IMG/VR virus record: IMGVR_UViG_3300009149_000032
Span: 1-64,000 of that record
DNA: 64,000 nt
Source: a virus
Reading direction: 5' to 3' (one strand)
A program made the translations under genes and the position numbers. The notes beneath the pieces were generated by a model. That model made no database searches and was not told the origin of the DNA. It saw only the letters and a list, made by a program, of their open reading frames with translations. Positions 24,811-33,000 of this stretch are shown in pieces. Numbering within the stretch: position 1 is the stretch's first letter; each line of letters opens with the position of its first letter.

Positions 24811-25926
24811 ATGAAAGAACTTACTTTCGAAGAGTACGTAGAGATATTTTATAACGTCTCAGAACGCACAGAGAAGGTCGACAAGCACACTTATCGTGGT
24901 AGGTGTCCTGAATGTGGCGATTCAAAAAAGGTCAAGTCTAAGAAGCGTTTTTATATTATGAGAGAGCGTGGTAGAAAACCTTGTATGATTTACTGTCATA
25001 ACTGTGGACTTGCTAAGACTGCTCTGTACTTCTTTGAGAATAAATGCCCAGAGGAACTTGCCAAAAGAAGTAAGGGTTTAACTGAACGTGATATGAATGA
25101 TATCAAACGTCTCTCTGAAACCAATGAGACTTCCCCGGACATATTTTATAATTCGATTGAGATTGAAGAGGTCACTCCTGAATCGTATGTGAATATCCTA
25201 GAGACAGAGGTTGGGAAAGCAAAAATCCAAGTTGGTAAGTTCTTTTCCACTTGTACATACCCTGTAACAGAAAATCCAGAAGCACACGCATATCTTTCAA
25301 ACAGGAACATACCAGAAGAATGTATCAAAGAAATGGTCTTGCTTCACCCGGACTTTCATGATTCAAAGAAGTTTAGGTTTGCATACTTCCGAGATTACAT
25401 TATAGTTCCATTCTACGATAAGGTAGATAATGTTCCATATTATTTTCATTCGAGAAGATATAAAAATTTGAATACGAGATTCGCTAGATTCCTCTCTTGT
25501 CCTTACCGTCCTGATGATGTGGAGGTGGATTTCTTCTTGAACGAAATGAGAGTTGATAAGAATCATCCGGTGCTGATTGCTGAAGGAACCTTCGACTCAC
25601 TCAATCTCACAAACAGTATTGCAGTTAACGGAGTCAAGAAGATAACTGATGAACAGATTAGTAGATTCGAATATCGCTTCGGTGGTTCTGATAACATTAT
25701 CTACGCTTTGGATAATGAGAATCTGGACTTCGATGCTAATAAGAAAGCAAGAGAACTTCTTAAGAAGGGAAAGAGAGTATTCCTTTGGTCCCTGATGGAA
25801 AAGGATCTACCGGCAGCAGCAGAAATCAAAGACTTCAATACTCTATGTGTCACTGCTAAGAAGTTAATAGTTCCTACAACAGCAATAGAAAAGTATTCAT
25901 CTACCAACCCCGCAATACTTTTATAG
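24811..25926 (+). CDS. 61: DnaG-type DNA primase (gp61-like)
   Basis: The 371-residue protein has an N-terminal zinc-binding region with CPEC (32-35) and CHNC (62-65). A TOPRIM core follows, with the Glu in 'VLIAEGTFDSL' (near 258) and acids in 'IIYALDNENLD' (near 295-305). It makes RNA primers for lagging-strand synthesis with the gp41-like helicase. I chose ATG 24811 because AAAGG lies about nine bases upstream. The ATG at 24787 is only about five bases after the predicted transcription start and has no ribosome site. Confidence 0.78.
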   Translation: MKELTFEEYVEIFYNVSERTEKVDKHTYRGRCPECGDSKKVKSKKRFYIMRERGRKPCMIYCHNCGLAKTALYFFENKCPEELAKRSKGLTERDMNDIKRLSETNETSPDIFYNSIEIEEVTPESYVNILETEVGKAKIQVGKFFSTCTYPVTENPEAHAYLSNRNIPEECIKEMVLLHPDFHDSKKFRFAYFRDYIIVPFYDKVDNVPYYFHSRRYKNLNTRFARFLSCPYRPDDVEVDFFLNEMRVDKNHPVLIAEGTFDSLNLTNSIAVNGVKKITDEQISRFEYRFGGSDNIIYALDNENLDFDANKKARELLKKGKRVFLWSLMEKDLPAAAEIKDFNTLCVTAKKLIVPTTAIEKYSSTNPAILL

Positions 25927-25934
25927 GAGTATCA

Positions 25935-26501
25935 ATGTCAGCAACAGCATTTTATGCCGAGGTAGGTAATCATATGAATCGTAACTTAGACCTTGACATT
26001 TTAGCAAAGGAACAAAGAATGACGAAAGATAAAGAAGATACTGAGAAGAAAGTAAAACTTCTCGTTGCGCTTGCTGAGAGAATGGAAAAGGTAAAGATAA
26101 AGGTACAGAATCTTTCTCAGTCTGATCTCTCCAAGGTTGACAAGAACAATCTCCATACTGAAATGGAAACCGCCATGCTAACACATTCGAAAATTATAGA
26201 CGATGTGTACCAGATGAAAGTTGCCATTGGAGATATGAAAGCAATAAGAAACAGTCTGACTCAGATGCTTCATCATAAACTTAAGTTCAGGAATCAATTG
26301 AATCTGAAGTCTGCGAAAGAGATTCAGACCTATATGGATGCAGACGCTACATTCAATCAAGTAAATATACAAATTAAAAAGTTGGAGGCACTCATTGAAA
26401 AAAGTCAGGAATTCTCATCGCTACTCAGATCAAAGATCGGGTTCATTAGGGATCTCACCAAACTTAAGACTCAGGAACTCTTCGGAGAGCAGAGTGGGTA
26501 A
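25935..26501 (+). CDS. Coiled-coil protein of unknown function
   Basis: The 188-residue product is Lys/Glu/Leu-rich and almost wholly predicted coiled coil, with no recognised domain. It begins after AGGAG eight bases downstream of the primase stop. Its last eight bases overlap the GTG start of the following glycosyltransferase-like gene. Function is unknown. Confidence 0.6.
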   Translation: MSATAFYAEVGNHMNRNLDLDILAKEQRMTKDKEDTEKKVKLLVALAERMEKVKIKVQNLSQSDLSKVDKNNLHTEMETAMLTHSKIIDDVYQMKVAIGDMKAIRNSLTQMLHHKLKFRNQLNLKSAKEIQTYMDADATFNQVNIQIKKLEALIEKSQEFSSLLRSKIGFIRDLTKLKTQELFGEQSG

Positions 26502-27420
26502 TGACATTCCAATCCTTGAGTTTTCCAAAACCCCTTCTGAAGATCCTCTCTGGACGACTTTCATGGGTCATCTGGTGCATCCTGATTATTCTCATCCCGT
26601 TTTCTTTAGGCATAATCTTTCTAACGTTAATCTTTTTAACATTTATGCCGGGGAGACTGTGTATCTTATTGGTCGGGGACCGTCTCTTGGTAGGTTCGTA
26701 GAGAATGCAAAGATCAATAAGATGTTGCAGCACCCAGTTATTACAACCTATGGTATGAATTCCTCGCCAGAAGTTCTCAATAACAATGTGAATCTCTGGT
26801 CAGCGGTTGATAACGTAACGAAATTCCCCAGACAGATTGCTAAGAACCCTAACATAACAAAATTCATTCCGATGAATCGCTTCACAACTTTCGATTTCAA
26901 TTCCCGAACCCAAGACAATAAGAAAATCCTAGCATACAAAGATGGTGAAGAGATGAAGTACAATTGTCTCTGTCCTAATATGTTTGGTGTACAGACGTAC
27001 CTCCTATCAAAAGATAGTGTTAGGAGTGTAACGTTTGGAAATGCATTCCTGAATTGCCCCGCAGTTCTATACGGAATGTTCAAAGGGCATAAGTGTGTGT
27101 TGCTTTATGCTATTAAGATTTGTCTACTCCTTGGATTCAAAAAGATTGTACTGATTGGAGTGGACTTTAGTATGGACCCCAAAGAACCATACTACAAACA
27201 GACAGCAGCAGACCACAACTCTTTTCACGTTCAACATAACAATAGACTCTACGATGCTCTTGCTCCTATGATGCAGGAGATTGTAAGCACACTTCATAAA
27301 AATAAGTCACAGTACAGATGTAAGATTTCAACAGCAGAGAAGATACCTCTGCTACCATTTATACCAAAGGTAGATTTGGCAGCACAACTTGCTGCTGATA
27401 TTGCAAGGAAGACTAAGTAG
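26494..27420 (+). CDS. GT42/DUF115-like glycosyltransferase-fold protein (copy 1)
   Basis: The 308-residue protein shows the pattern of GT42 sialyltransferases and DUF115/MAF-type proteins. The elements are 'VYLIGRGPSLGRF' near residue 56, 'LWSAVDN', and 'AIKICLLLGFKKIVLIGVDFS' near 205-225. A second copy lies at 49327-50619. Such proteins transfer sugars such as sialic or pseudaminic acid, or form pterin diphosphates; the substrate here is unknown. GTG 26494 is chosen (GGAG six bases upstream). A longer reading frame from 26395 would overlap the previous gene by over 100 bases. Confidence 0.55.
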   Translation: MGNDIPILEFSKTPSEDPLWTTFMGHLVHPDYSHPVFFRHNLSNVNLFNIYAGETVYLIGRGPSLGRFVENAKINKMLQHPVITTYGMNSSPEVLNNNVNLWSAVDNVTKFPRQIAKNPNITKFIPMNRFTTFDFNSRTQDNKKILAYKDGEEMKYNCLCPNMFGVQTYLLSKDSVRSVTFGNAFLNCPAVLYGMFKGHKCVLLYAIKICLLLGFKKIVLIGVDFSMDPKEPYYKQTAADHNSFHVQHNNRLYDALAPMMQEIVSTLHKNKSQYRCKISTAEKIPLLPFIPKVDLAAQLAADIARKTK

Positions 27421-27428
27421 GAGAAATT

Positions 27429-27581
27429 ATGTGTGAAGAACAAAAAGAAAAGGAAGAGAATGAGAAGTGTAAGAAAGCAAAAGAAGACAAAAGAAAACTA
27501 GAACCTTACGTTGAGGATGATGGATTTTTCAACCTCACCGACTTCCAGAAGAAAGCCAACGAAGATAAAAAGGACGATTAA
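27429..27581 (+). CDS. Small charged 50-residue protein
   Basis: A short ORF starts at ATG after GGAG (five-base spacing) and its stop shares a base with the ribonucleotide reductase ATG. The product is strongly charged, with a Lys/Glu-rich first half containing two Cys and an acidic middle 'VEDDGFFNLTDFQKK'. The good ribosome site and exact fit between two genes support it. Function is unknown; a link with the reductase is only positional. Confidence 0.6.
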   Translation: MCEEQKEKEENEKCKKAKEDKRKLEPYVEDDGFFNLTDFQKKANEDKKDD

Positions 27582-29779
27582 TGTCAATCAAGTCTTTAGC
27601 AGAATACACCAGAGTATCAAAGTATGCTCGTTATCTTCCAGAAGAGAAGAGACGAGAAACATGGCAAGAACAAATTGATCGTGCGTTTGGTATGCATCTT
27701 GAATATTATAAAGATATCATAGAGCAGAATCCAGAACTTCTAGAGGACATAGAGTTTGCTAAGAAGATGTTACTTCGTAAAAAGGTTTTAGGAAGTCAGA
27801 GAGCATTACAGTTCGGTGGTGATCCAATTCTAAAGAAAAACGAGAGACTGTACAATTGCAGCGGAACTTACGTTGATCGTCCAAGAGTATTCCAAGAGAC
27901 AATGTTTCTCTTACTTTGTGGTTGTGGTGTAGGATTCTCTGTACAGAAACATCACATTGCTAAACTTCCTCATATTGCTAAACGTAATAGAGGGGAAATG
28001 ATTTATGTGATCCCTGATACAATTGAAGGTTGGGGAGATGCTGCAGGAGTTCTTATGTCTTCCTTCTTTGATTCCGATGAAACACCCTTCCCAGAATACA
28101 GAGGTAAGGTAGTTAAGTTTGACTACAGCAAAATCAGACCGAAGGGTTCTCCGTTGTCAAGTGGTTCCAAAGCACCCGGACCTGACGGACTCAGAATAGC
28201 ATTAGAGAATGTTGAGAGATCAGTTGATGCGGTTATCAATTCTGTTATTGATAAACTAAGACCGATCCATACATACGATATTCTTATGTACTTATCAGAT
28301 GCAGTATTGTCTGGTGGTGTGAGAAGGTCTGCAACAATCTGTCTCTTCTCTCCTGACGATGAGGAGATGGTTACAGCGAAGACCGGCGATTGGCTTGCTT
28401 CTAATCCACAGAGAGGAAGATCAAATAACTCTGCTCTTCTTATCCGTAGCGAAACTAAGAAAGAAGATTTTAAAAATCTCATCAAGCACGTTAGAGAATT
28501 TGGCGAACCCGGATTCGTTTGGGCAGACGATAAGGAAGCACTCTTCAATCCTTGTTGTGAGATTGGATTGTACGGTTATGATGATAAGGGGCAGAGTGGT
28601 ATAAGTTTCTGCAACCTATGTGAAATCAATATGAAGAAATGTCCTACAGAGGCAGACTTTTACGACTCCTGTAAGGCAGCAGCAATCCTCGGTACACTTC
28701 AGGCGGGGTATACAAACTTCCCTTACCTCGGAGAGGTCACTGAGAGTATCGTAAGAAGAGAAGCATTGCTCGGCGTTTCTATGACAGGAATGATGGACAG
28801 TCCTGAGATTGCTTTCGATCCTAAGATTCAGAAGCAAGGGGCAAGACTCATCAAGGCAGTCAATGAGAAAATGTCTAAGATCCTCAAGGTCAATGCTGCA
28901 GCAAGACTTACCTGTGTCAAGCCTAGTGGTACGTCAAGTTGTATCTTGGGTTCTGCTAGTGGTATCCATCCTCATCATTCCACACGTTACATACGTAGAA
29001 CGCAAGCGAATAAGATTGAAGCACCTGCTATCCATTTTCAAAAGACGAATCCTATGGCAGTAGAGCAAAGTGTCTGGAAAGATACTGATGTAGTTCTGTC
29101 TTTCGTTTGTGAGATCCCGGCAGGTGCGAAGATAAAAAACAACCTATCTGCTATCGAGATGTTGGAGAACGTCAAGACTACTCAGAGTAATTGGGTAAAG
29201 ACCGGAACAATCACTTCTCGTAGCGTTCAACCTTGGTTGATTCACAACGTATCAAATACCATTACTGTCAGAGAAGATGAGTGGGATGACGTTACGAATT
29301 ATATCTGGAACAACCGGAAACATTTCTCTGGTGTATCTCTGCTTCCTGAAAGTGGAGACAAGGATTATCCGCAAGCACCATTCGTATCTGTACCTTTACC
29401 TCAGGAGATTCTTAGAGAGTATGGAAGTTCTTCATACTATGCTAGTGGGTTGATTGAGAGAGCAATGGTTACGTTCAATAACAATCTCTGGAAAGCATGT
29501 GATTTCTTATTAGGTAATAATGGAATCCCAGAGAAGACAAAGGAGATGTATGACTTCAAAGCAAGTTGTGATAAATTTATAACTCGTTATGTTGATGGGG
29601 ATGTAAGACGTTTCACTTATCTCCTCAAGGATCTTTATAATATAAAATTGTACGAAGACTTATCCAGAGAATACAAAGATGTGGATTGGTCTACTATGAA
29701 AGAAGAGACAGACGATGTGGACTTTGGGGTCGCACCCGCTTGTGCAGGAGGGACTTGCTCACTAACCAGAGACATTTAA
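27581..29779 (+). CDS. nrdJ: Class II (adenosylcobalamin-dependent) ribonucleoside-triphosphate reductase
   Basis: The 732-residue protein is a monomeric class II enzyme of the Lactobacillus RTPR type. The active-site loop is NPCCE, with C325 as the likely thiyl-radical site and E327 as its partner. Reducible cysteines are C93 in 'YNCSGTY' and one in 'SFCNLCE' (344/347). The C-terminal CAGGTC gives C721 and C726, spaced like the RTPR pair 731/736. It converts NTPs to dNTPs with B12 and needs no oxygen or second subunit. B12 must come from the host. The ATG shares a base with the preceding stop. Confidence 0.9.
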   Translation: MSIKSLAEYTRVSKYARYLPEEKRRETWQEQIDRAFGMHLEYYKDIIEQNPELLEDIEFAKKMLLRKKVLGSQRALQFGGDPILKKNERLYNCSGTYVDRPRVFQETMFLLLCGCGVGFSVQKHHIAKLPHIAKRNRGEMIYVIPDTIEGWGDAAGVLMSSFFDSDETPFPEYRGKVVKFDYSKIRPKGSPLSSGSKAPGPDGLRIALENVERSVDAVINSVIDKLRPIHTYDILMYLSDAVLSGGVRRSATICLFSPDDEEMVTAKTGDWLASNPQRGRSNNSALLIRSETKKEDFKNLIKHVREFGEPGFVWADDKEALFNPCCEIGLYGYDDKGQSGISFCNLCEINMKKCPTEADFYDSCKAAAILGTLQAGYTNFPYLGEVTESIVRREALLGVSMTGMMDSPEIAFDPKIQKQGARLIKAVNEKMSKILKVNAAARLTCVKPSGTSSCILGSASGIHPHHSTRYIRRTQANKIEAPAIHFQKTNPMAVEQSVWKDTDVVLSFVCEIPAGAKIKNNLSAIEMLENVKTTQSNWVKTGTITSRSVQPWLIHNVSNTITVREDEWDDVTNYIWNNRKHFSGVSLLPESGDKDYPQAPFVSVPLPQEILREYGSSSYYASGLIERAMVTFNNNLWKACDFLLGNNGIPEKTKEMYDFKASCDKFITRYVDGDVRRFTYLLKDLYNIKLYEDLSREYKDVDWSTMKEETDDVDFGVAPACAGGTCSLTRDI

Positions 29780-29853
29780 TCTAATTTTATTACCTTAGTA
29801 GAGAGTGGATTTTTTATAGTCTGCTCTTTTCTATTATATCCCAGATTTTTATC

Positions 29854-29882
29854 TTGACACATAGAGAAAGATGTGTTAAAAT
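29854..29882 (+). promoter_or_regulatory. Near-consensus promoter for the cell-wall and glycan operon
   Basis: TTGACA (29854-29859), a 17-base spacer and TAAAAT (29877-29882) with a preceding TGT lie in the gap after the reductase gene. An AAAGGAG ribosome site follows. No comparable promoter is seen until 43150, so it may drive about 13 kb. Confidence 0.75.
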
Positions 29883-29896
29883 TTAAAGGAGATACC

Positions 29897-30151
29897 ATGA
29901 AGAATTTAGACTCAACGAGAATCCATCTTGATATAGCAAAGAACCGTCCGTTCTCAGAAGATTCGGTCAAGCGGTTCAACGATTCGCTTAGAGGGTTTAC
30001 TCACGGAATAGAATATATAAAAAGGAAATGGAGGTTTATCAAAGATGGACTCAAAAGAATTAATCAAAACTATAAAGTATTTGTTAGCAACCGGGAACAG
30101 ACTGACAAGTGTGACAGGTACATTGCTCCACGGAAACCTGAGGAGTCTTAA
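29897..30151 (+). CDS. Small basic unknown protein
   Basis: The 84-residue protein starts at the first ATG behind AAAGGAG after the promoter; an earlier in-frame GTG lies inside the -10 region. It is basic and has no recognised domain. Its last 107 bases overlap the next ORF in another frame. It is the first of three successive overlapping ORFs, so not all of them need be real. Confidence 0.5.
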   Translation: MKNLDSTRIHLDIAKNRPFSEDSVKRFNDSLRGFTHGIEYIKRKWRFIKDGLKRINQNYKVFVSNREQTDKCDRYIAPRKPEES

Positions 30152-30482
30152 TCACTTTGTAACTCAAGTTGATGACTCTATCATTGATTGGCACCAAGCG
30201 GTAGTCTCTGTTGAAACTCTTTTGCAAAGGATAGAAAATGAAAGTGACGCAGATAATTCTGATTGTAGTGGTTCTTGTTCTTGCTCTGGTGCATCTGAAT
30301 CTCCAGATACGGTATGCAAATGTAGCAGCGACGAATCAAAACTTGGTCGTGAAGAATTTGAAGATGGAATTGAGTATCCTAAAGACCCAACAAACAAGCC
30401 AGTTACCTACGGTCCAATTGAAAAACCAACAGTCTTCACCAACTGCCGAAAAATCGAAAACACAAATAGAGATGAAGGTTGA
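30045..30482 (+). CDS. Unknown protein overlapping the 3D-domain gene
   Basis: This 145-residue ORF has GGAGG ten bases before its ATG. Residues 1-64 look like a normal helical domain. From about residue 65 it runs in a different frame over the 3D-domain gene for 245 bases and becomes Ser/Cys/Asp-rich ('NSDCSGSCSCSGASES'), which may reflect out-of-frame constraint. Either a true long overlap or a longer-than-real reading frame is possible. Confidence 0.4.
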   Translation: MDSKELIKTIKYLLATGNRLTSVTGTLLHGNLRSLNHFVTQVDDSIIDWHQAVVSVETLLQRIENESDADNSDCSGSCSCSGASESPDTVCKCSSDESKLGREEFEDGIEYPKDPTNKPVTYGPIEKPTVFTNCRKIENTNRDEG

Positions 30483-30756
30483 AGCAACAGCATATTGTCC
30501 TGCTTCTTGCTGCTGTGGCAAGTACGCTGATGGGATAACAGCAACGGGAGCAGATGCTTATACAATGGGAGTTGCAGTAGATCCGAAAGTTATTCCTCTG
30601 GGAAGCACAGTTTGTATTCCCGGTTATGGTACAGTTATTGCCGACGATGTAGGTGGAGCAATTAAGGGAGACAAGATCGATGTCAGATTCAGAACACACC
30701 AAGAAGCAAGGGAATGGGGTAGACAACTCAGGACTATCACAATACTTCGAAAGTAA
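30238..30756 (+). CDS. Membrane-anchored 3D-domain (MltA-like) cell-wall protein
   Basis: The 172-residue protein has an N-terminal hydrophobic segment (about 5-22), a Gln/Ser/Thr-rich linker, and a 3D domain (about 82-170). The domain shows 'VEATAYCP', 'GITATG', 'GVAVDPKVIPLGS', 'VIADDVGGAIKGDKIDV' and 'EAREWG', with the three conserved Asp residues. 3D domains are double-psi beta-barrels related to lytic transglycosylase MltA and are common in Gram-positive bacteria and their phages. It may act on peptidoglycan in lysis or infection. The ribosome site is AAGGA six bases from the ATG. Confidence 0.75.
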   Translation: MKVTQIILIVVVLVLALVHLNLQIRYANVAATNQNLVVKNLKMELSILKTQQTSQLPTVQLKNQQSSPTAEKSKTQIEMKVEATAYCPASCCCGKYADGITATGADAYTMGVAVDPKVIPLGSTVCIPGYGTVIADDVGGAIKGDKIDVRFRTHQEAREWGRQLRTITILRK

Positions 30757-30961
30757 CCCAAGACAAACAGTAGTGTATCAATATCTTTGCTCCTCTTGTA
30801 ATCGAATTACAGAGGAGCGTTTCCCATTTGGAGAACCAGATCCTTCTACTCAATGTCAGAACCCTGAGTGTAAGGGAATGGCAATGAAGATACTTTCTAC
30901 TCCAAATGTCCTCATAGGTATACCAATAAATGAAGCACGTAAAGGAAGGGGTAAAGGATGA
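30680..30961 (+). CDS. FmdB-type zinc-ribbon protein
   Basis: The 93-residue product has a zinc ribbon of the FmdB type in its second half: 'VYQYLCSSC', then about 20 residues, then 'CQNPEC', then 'MAMKILSTPN'. ATG 30680 is preferred because AAGGGAG lies nine bases upstream, although this overlaps the 3D-domain gene by 77 bases. A shorter version starting at the GTG just before 'YQYLC' is also possible. FmdB-like ribbons are proposed regulators but are poorly characterised. Confidence 0.55.
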   Translation: MSDSEHTKKQGNGVDNSGLSQYFESNPRQTVVYQYLCSSCNRITEERFPFGEPDPSTQCQNPECKGMAMKILSTPNVLIGIPINEARKGRGKG

Positions 30962-31716
30962 AACTATCGATAGGTGATATTGGAGTAGCAATTCTTAGTA
31001 CCAATAGACCAGAGTGTACTAAGCGTCTTATCAATTCAATAGAGAAGAGAACGCCGGTTTCAGGATGGAAACTATTTGTAATGGATGATTCAGAACCTCG
31101 ATACAAACCACAGGTTCTCTCTGCTTGTCAAAAGGATTGGGTTCAGTATTGTGATACAGGCGAAAGAATTGGAGTAGCAAAAAATACTAATCAAGCAATG
31201 AGAGCGTTGCAACCATACAAGTATAAGATTATACTTAACAATGACGTTGAAATGATAAAGAGAAATTGGATGTTCCTTTATCCTATCGCAATGATGAGGA
31301 CAGGATTCCACCACTTCTGTTTCCAACAAGAGGGTTTGTGGGGAGCAGCAACCAAGAAACGACCTGAAGAGATCTGGAATCACAAAGGTTGTACCATAAA
31401 AACGATTCAGAATTATCCTCAGGGTGCTGTACTCGCCTATGACCAGACAGCATTTGAGACTGTAGGATACTTCGACGCTAAACTCTTCGAGTCGTATGGA
31501 AAGTCTCACTGGGATTGGTCATTCCGAGTTTCGGATTCAGGAATACAGCCAGAAGGTATCCACGATATAGTTGGTTCAAATGATTATATGAAAGTTCACG
31601 ATGAGTTATGTTGTACCCCCACTGCTCAGAGGTTGGAATCATATACTAGAAATACTGCTATCTTAAATAACCTCCGCACCCGAGCAGGTGAAAGGATCTA
31701 CATTCCATATGGCTAA
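30958..31716 (+). CDS. GT-A family glycosyltransferase
   Basis: The 252-residue protein follows the GT2 pattern. It has an N-terminal 'VAILSTNRPECTKRLINSI', an Asp pair in 'FVMDDSEP' (near 42), a nucleotide-sugar site 'ILNNDVEM' (near 93) and a later 'GYFDAKLFESYGKSHWDWSFR' acceptor-side helix. It would transfer a sugar from a nucleotide donor; acceptor and sugar are unknown. It is the first gene of a 12-kb glycan-decoration run and overlaps the next by eight bases. Confidence 0.7.
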   Translation: MKLSIGDIGVAILSTNRPECTKRLINSIEKRTPVSGWKLFVMDDSEPRYKPQVLSACQKDWVQYCDTGERIGVAKNTNQAMRALQPYKYKIILNNDVEMIKRNWMFLYPIAMMRTGFHHFCFQQEGLWGAATKKRPEEIWNHKGCTIKTIQNYPQGAVLAYDQTAFETVGYFDAKLFESYGKSHWDWSFRVSDSGIQPEGIHDIVGSNDYMKVHDELCCTPTAQRLESYTRNTAILNNLRTRAGERIYIPYG

Positions 31717-32392
31717 GTTTCTAGTATGGGTAAACAGTTACAATCGAAAGGAGATGCTTCTATTCCTTATTGACAGTATCCTTTATCAGCAGAGAAGAGA
31801 TACTGTAGACATTATGGTTATAAATGATAGCAGCGACCAAGATTACTCAGAGGTTAAGTCTCAAGTCGATTACTATTGGAAGACGAATAAGAATTACGGT
31901 AAGGAAGAATACTGGAAACTGATTGCGTTTGGTATCAATAAGATTAAATCCATGCCAAAGTACGACTATTATATCAAAACAGACGACGATATGAGATTAT
32001 CTGTAGGATTTTTTCCTACGATTGAGAGATTAGTTTCTGAAATAAATGACCCAAACTGGGCAACTATTGATATTTTATCCGCTCCGAGACAGAGAGGTAG
32101 GACACTTCGGGGTCATTCTGTCGAAATTCAAGGTGAGCGTGATAAATACTTTAGGACACAATGGGTTGATATGAATTTCGTATTCAATCTGAACACGTTT
32201 CCGTATACTATTGAACGATGCAAGGCAGGTAAAGCGTCTAGTGGTGTAGGGTTATGGTTAACTAGATACCTCACCAAGCACGGATATAACCTATATCAAT
32301 CTGCCAACTCTCTGGTACTTCATGGAGATCACGAATCGATGATGAACGTAGAAGAAAGAAAGAAACATCCAATAATAACCAAGGAGAGGTAG
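31709..32392 (+). CDS. GT-A family glycosyltransferase
   Basis: This 227-residue protein starts 'MAKFLVWVNSYNRK' and has 'VINDSSDQDY' and a metal-binding 'IKTDDDMRL' near residue 90. The same order recurs in the gene at 32997, its likely paralogue ('FVWVNTFNRP', 'VVDDAST', 'KIDDDGRL'). ATG 31709 is preferred over an upstream GTG that lacks a ribosome site, although the AGG upstream of 31709 is rather distant. Donor and acceptor are unknown. Confidence 0.65.
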   Translation: MAKFLVWVNSYNRKEMLLFLIDSILYQQRRDTVDIMVINDSSDQDYSEVKSQVDYYWKTNKNYGKEEYWKLIAFGINKIKSMPKYDYYIKTDDDMRLSVGFFPTIERLVSEINDPNWATIDILSAPRQRGRTLRGHSVEIQGERDKYFRTQWVDMNFVFNLNTFPYTIERCKAGKASSGVGLWLTRYLTKHGYNLYQSANSLVLHGDHESMMNVEERKKHPIITKER

Positions 32393-33000
32393 TGAGTTTC
32401 AGAATCTTTACATACTATACCGAGAACACTCCTTACGAACAAGAAGCAGATAATCTTCAACGAGATTGCGAGAGACTCAAGATAGCATTCGAAAAATTCG
32501 CAGTCCCCTCTACAGGTGAGTGGGTAGAGAACACGATGATTAAACCTACTCAAATCTCCGTAGCGTTGGATTGTTTCAGTTCTAGCAATATCGTATGGAT
32601 AGATGCAGACGCAAGAATAAAATCTTATCCACATATCTTTGACGAGTATGAAAATGATGGTATAGACTTCTCTGTATTCCAAATGGGAAGTCAGAAGCGG
32701 GTAACTTCTGGTACTATCTTTATGAGAAACGTTCCTAAGGTTCGAGAGTTCATACATGATTGGAGATTAGAATGTCGGCAATGCATGGATCGAATCGGAG
32801 ATCAGCATTGTCTTAGGAAGTTAATCAAGCGAGAAGGTTACAAGAAGTACGATATAAAATATAGATCCCTTCCGTATTCTTACTGTTACATCTTCGATGA
32901 TTCGTTAAGGAGACTCGCACCGAACATCCCTCCTCTCGAAGGAGAACCTGTTGTAGTACATACTCAAGCGTCGAGGAAGTATAGGAATAAGAAACTATGA
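32392..33000 (+). CDS. Glycosyltransferase-like protein with DxD
   Basis: The 202-residue protein has a GT-A type core with 'NIVWIDADARI' (near 65-75) as the metal and nucleotide-sugar site and 'TSGTIFMRN' (near 106), a pattern of nucleotide-diphospho-sugar transferases. It starts at GTG behind GGAGAGGTA, sharing a base with the previous TAG, and overlaps the next gene by ATGA. Its substrate is unknown. Confidence 0.6.
   Translation: MSFRIFTYYTENTPYEQEADNLQRDCERLKIAFEKFAVPSTGEWVENTMIKPTQISVALDCFSSSNIVWIDADARIKSYPHIFDEYENDGIDFSVFQMGSQKRVTSGTIFMRNVPKVREFIHDWRLECRQCMDRIGDQHCLRKLIKREGYKKYDIKYRSLPYSYCYIFDDSLRRLAPNIPPLEGEPVVVHTQASRKYRNKKL

Noticed and set aside
26395-26493. Longer start for the first GT42-like gene
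   Set aside because: It would overlap the coiled-coil gene by over 100 bases from a TTG without a ribosome site; GTG 26494 has GGAG at good spacing.
29873-29896. Upstream in-frame GTG for the 84-residue protein
   Set aside because: It lies inside the -10 region of the promoter at 29854-29882, so it cannot be translated from that transcript, and the ATG at 29897 has AAAGGAG.
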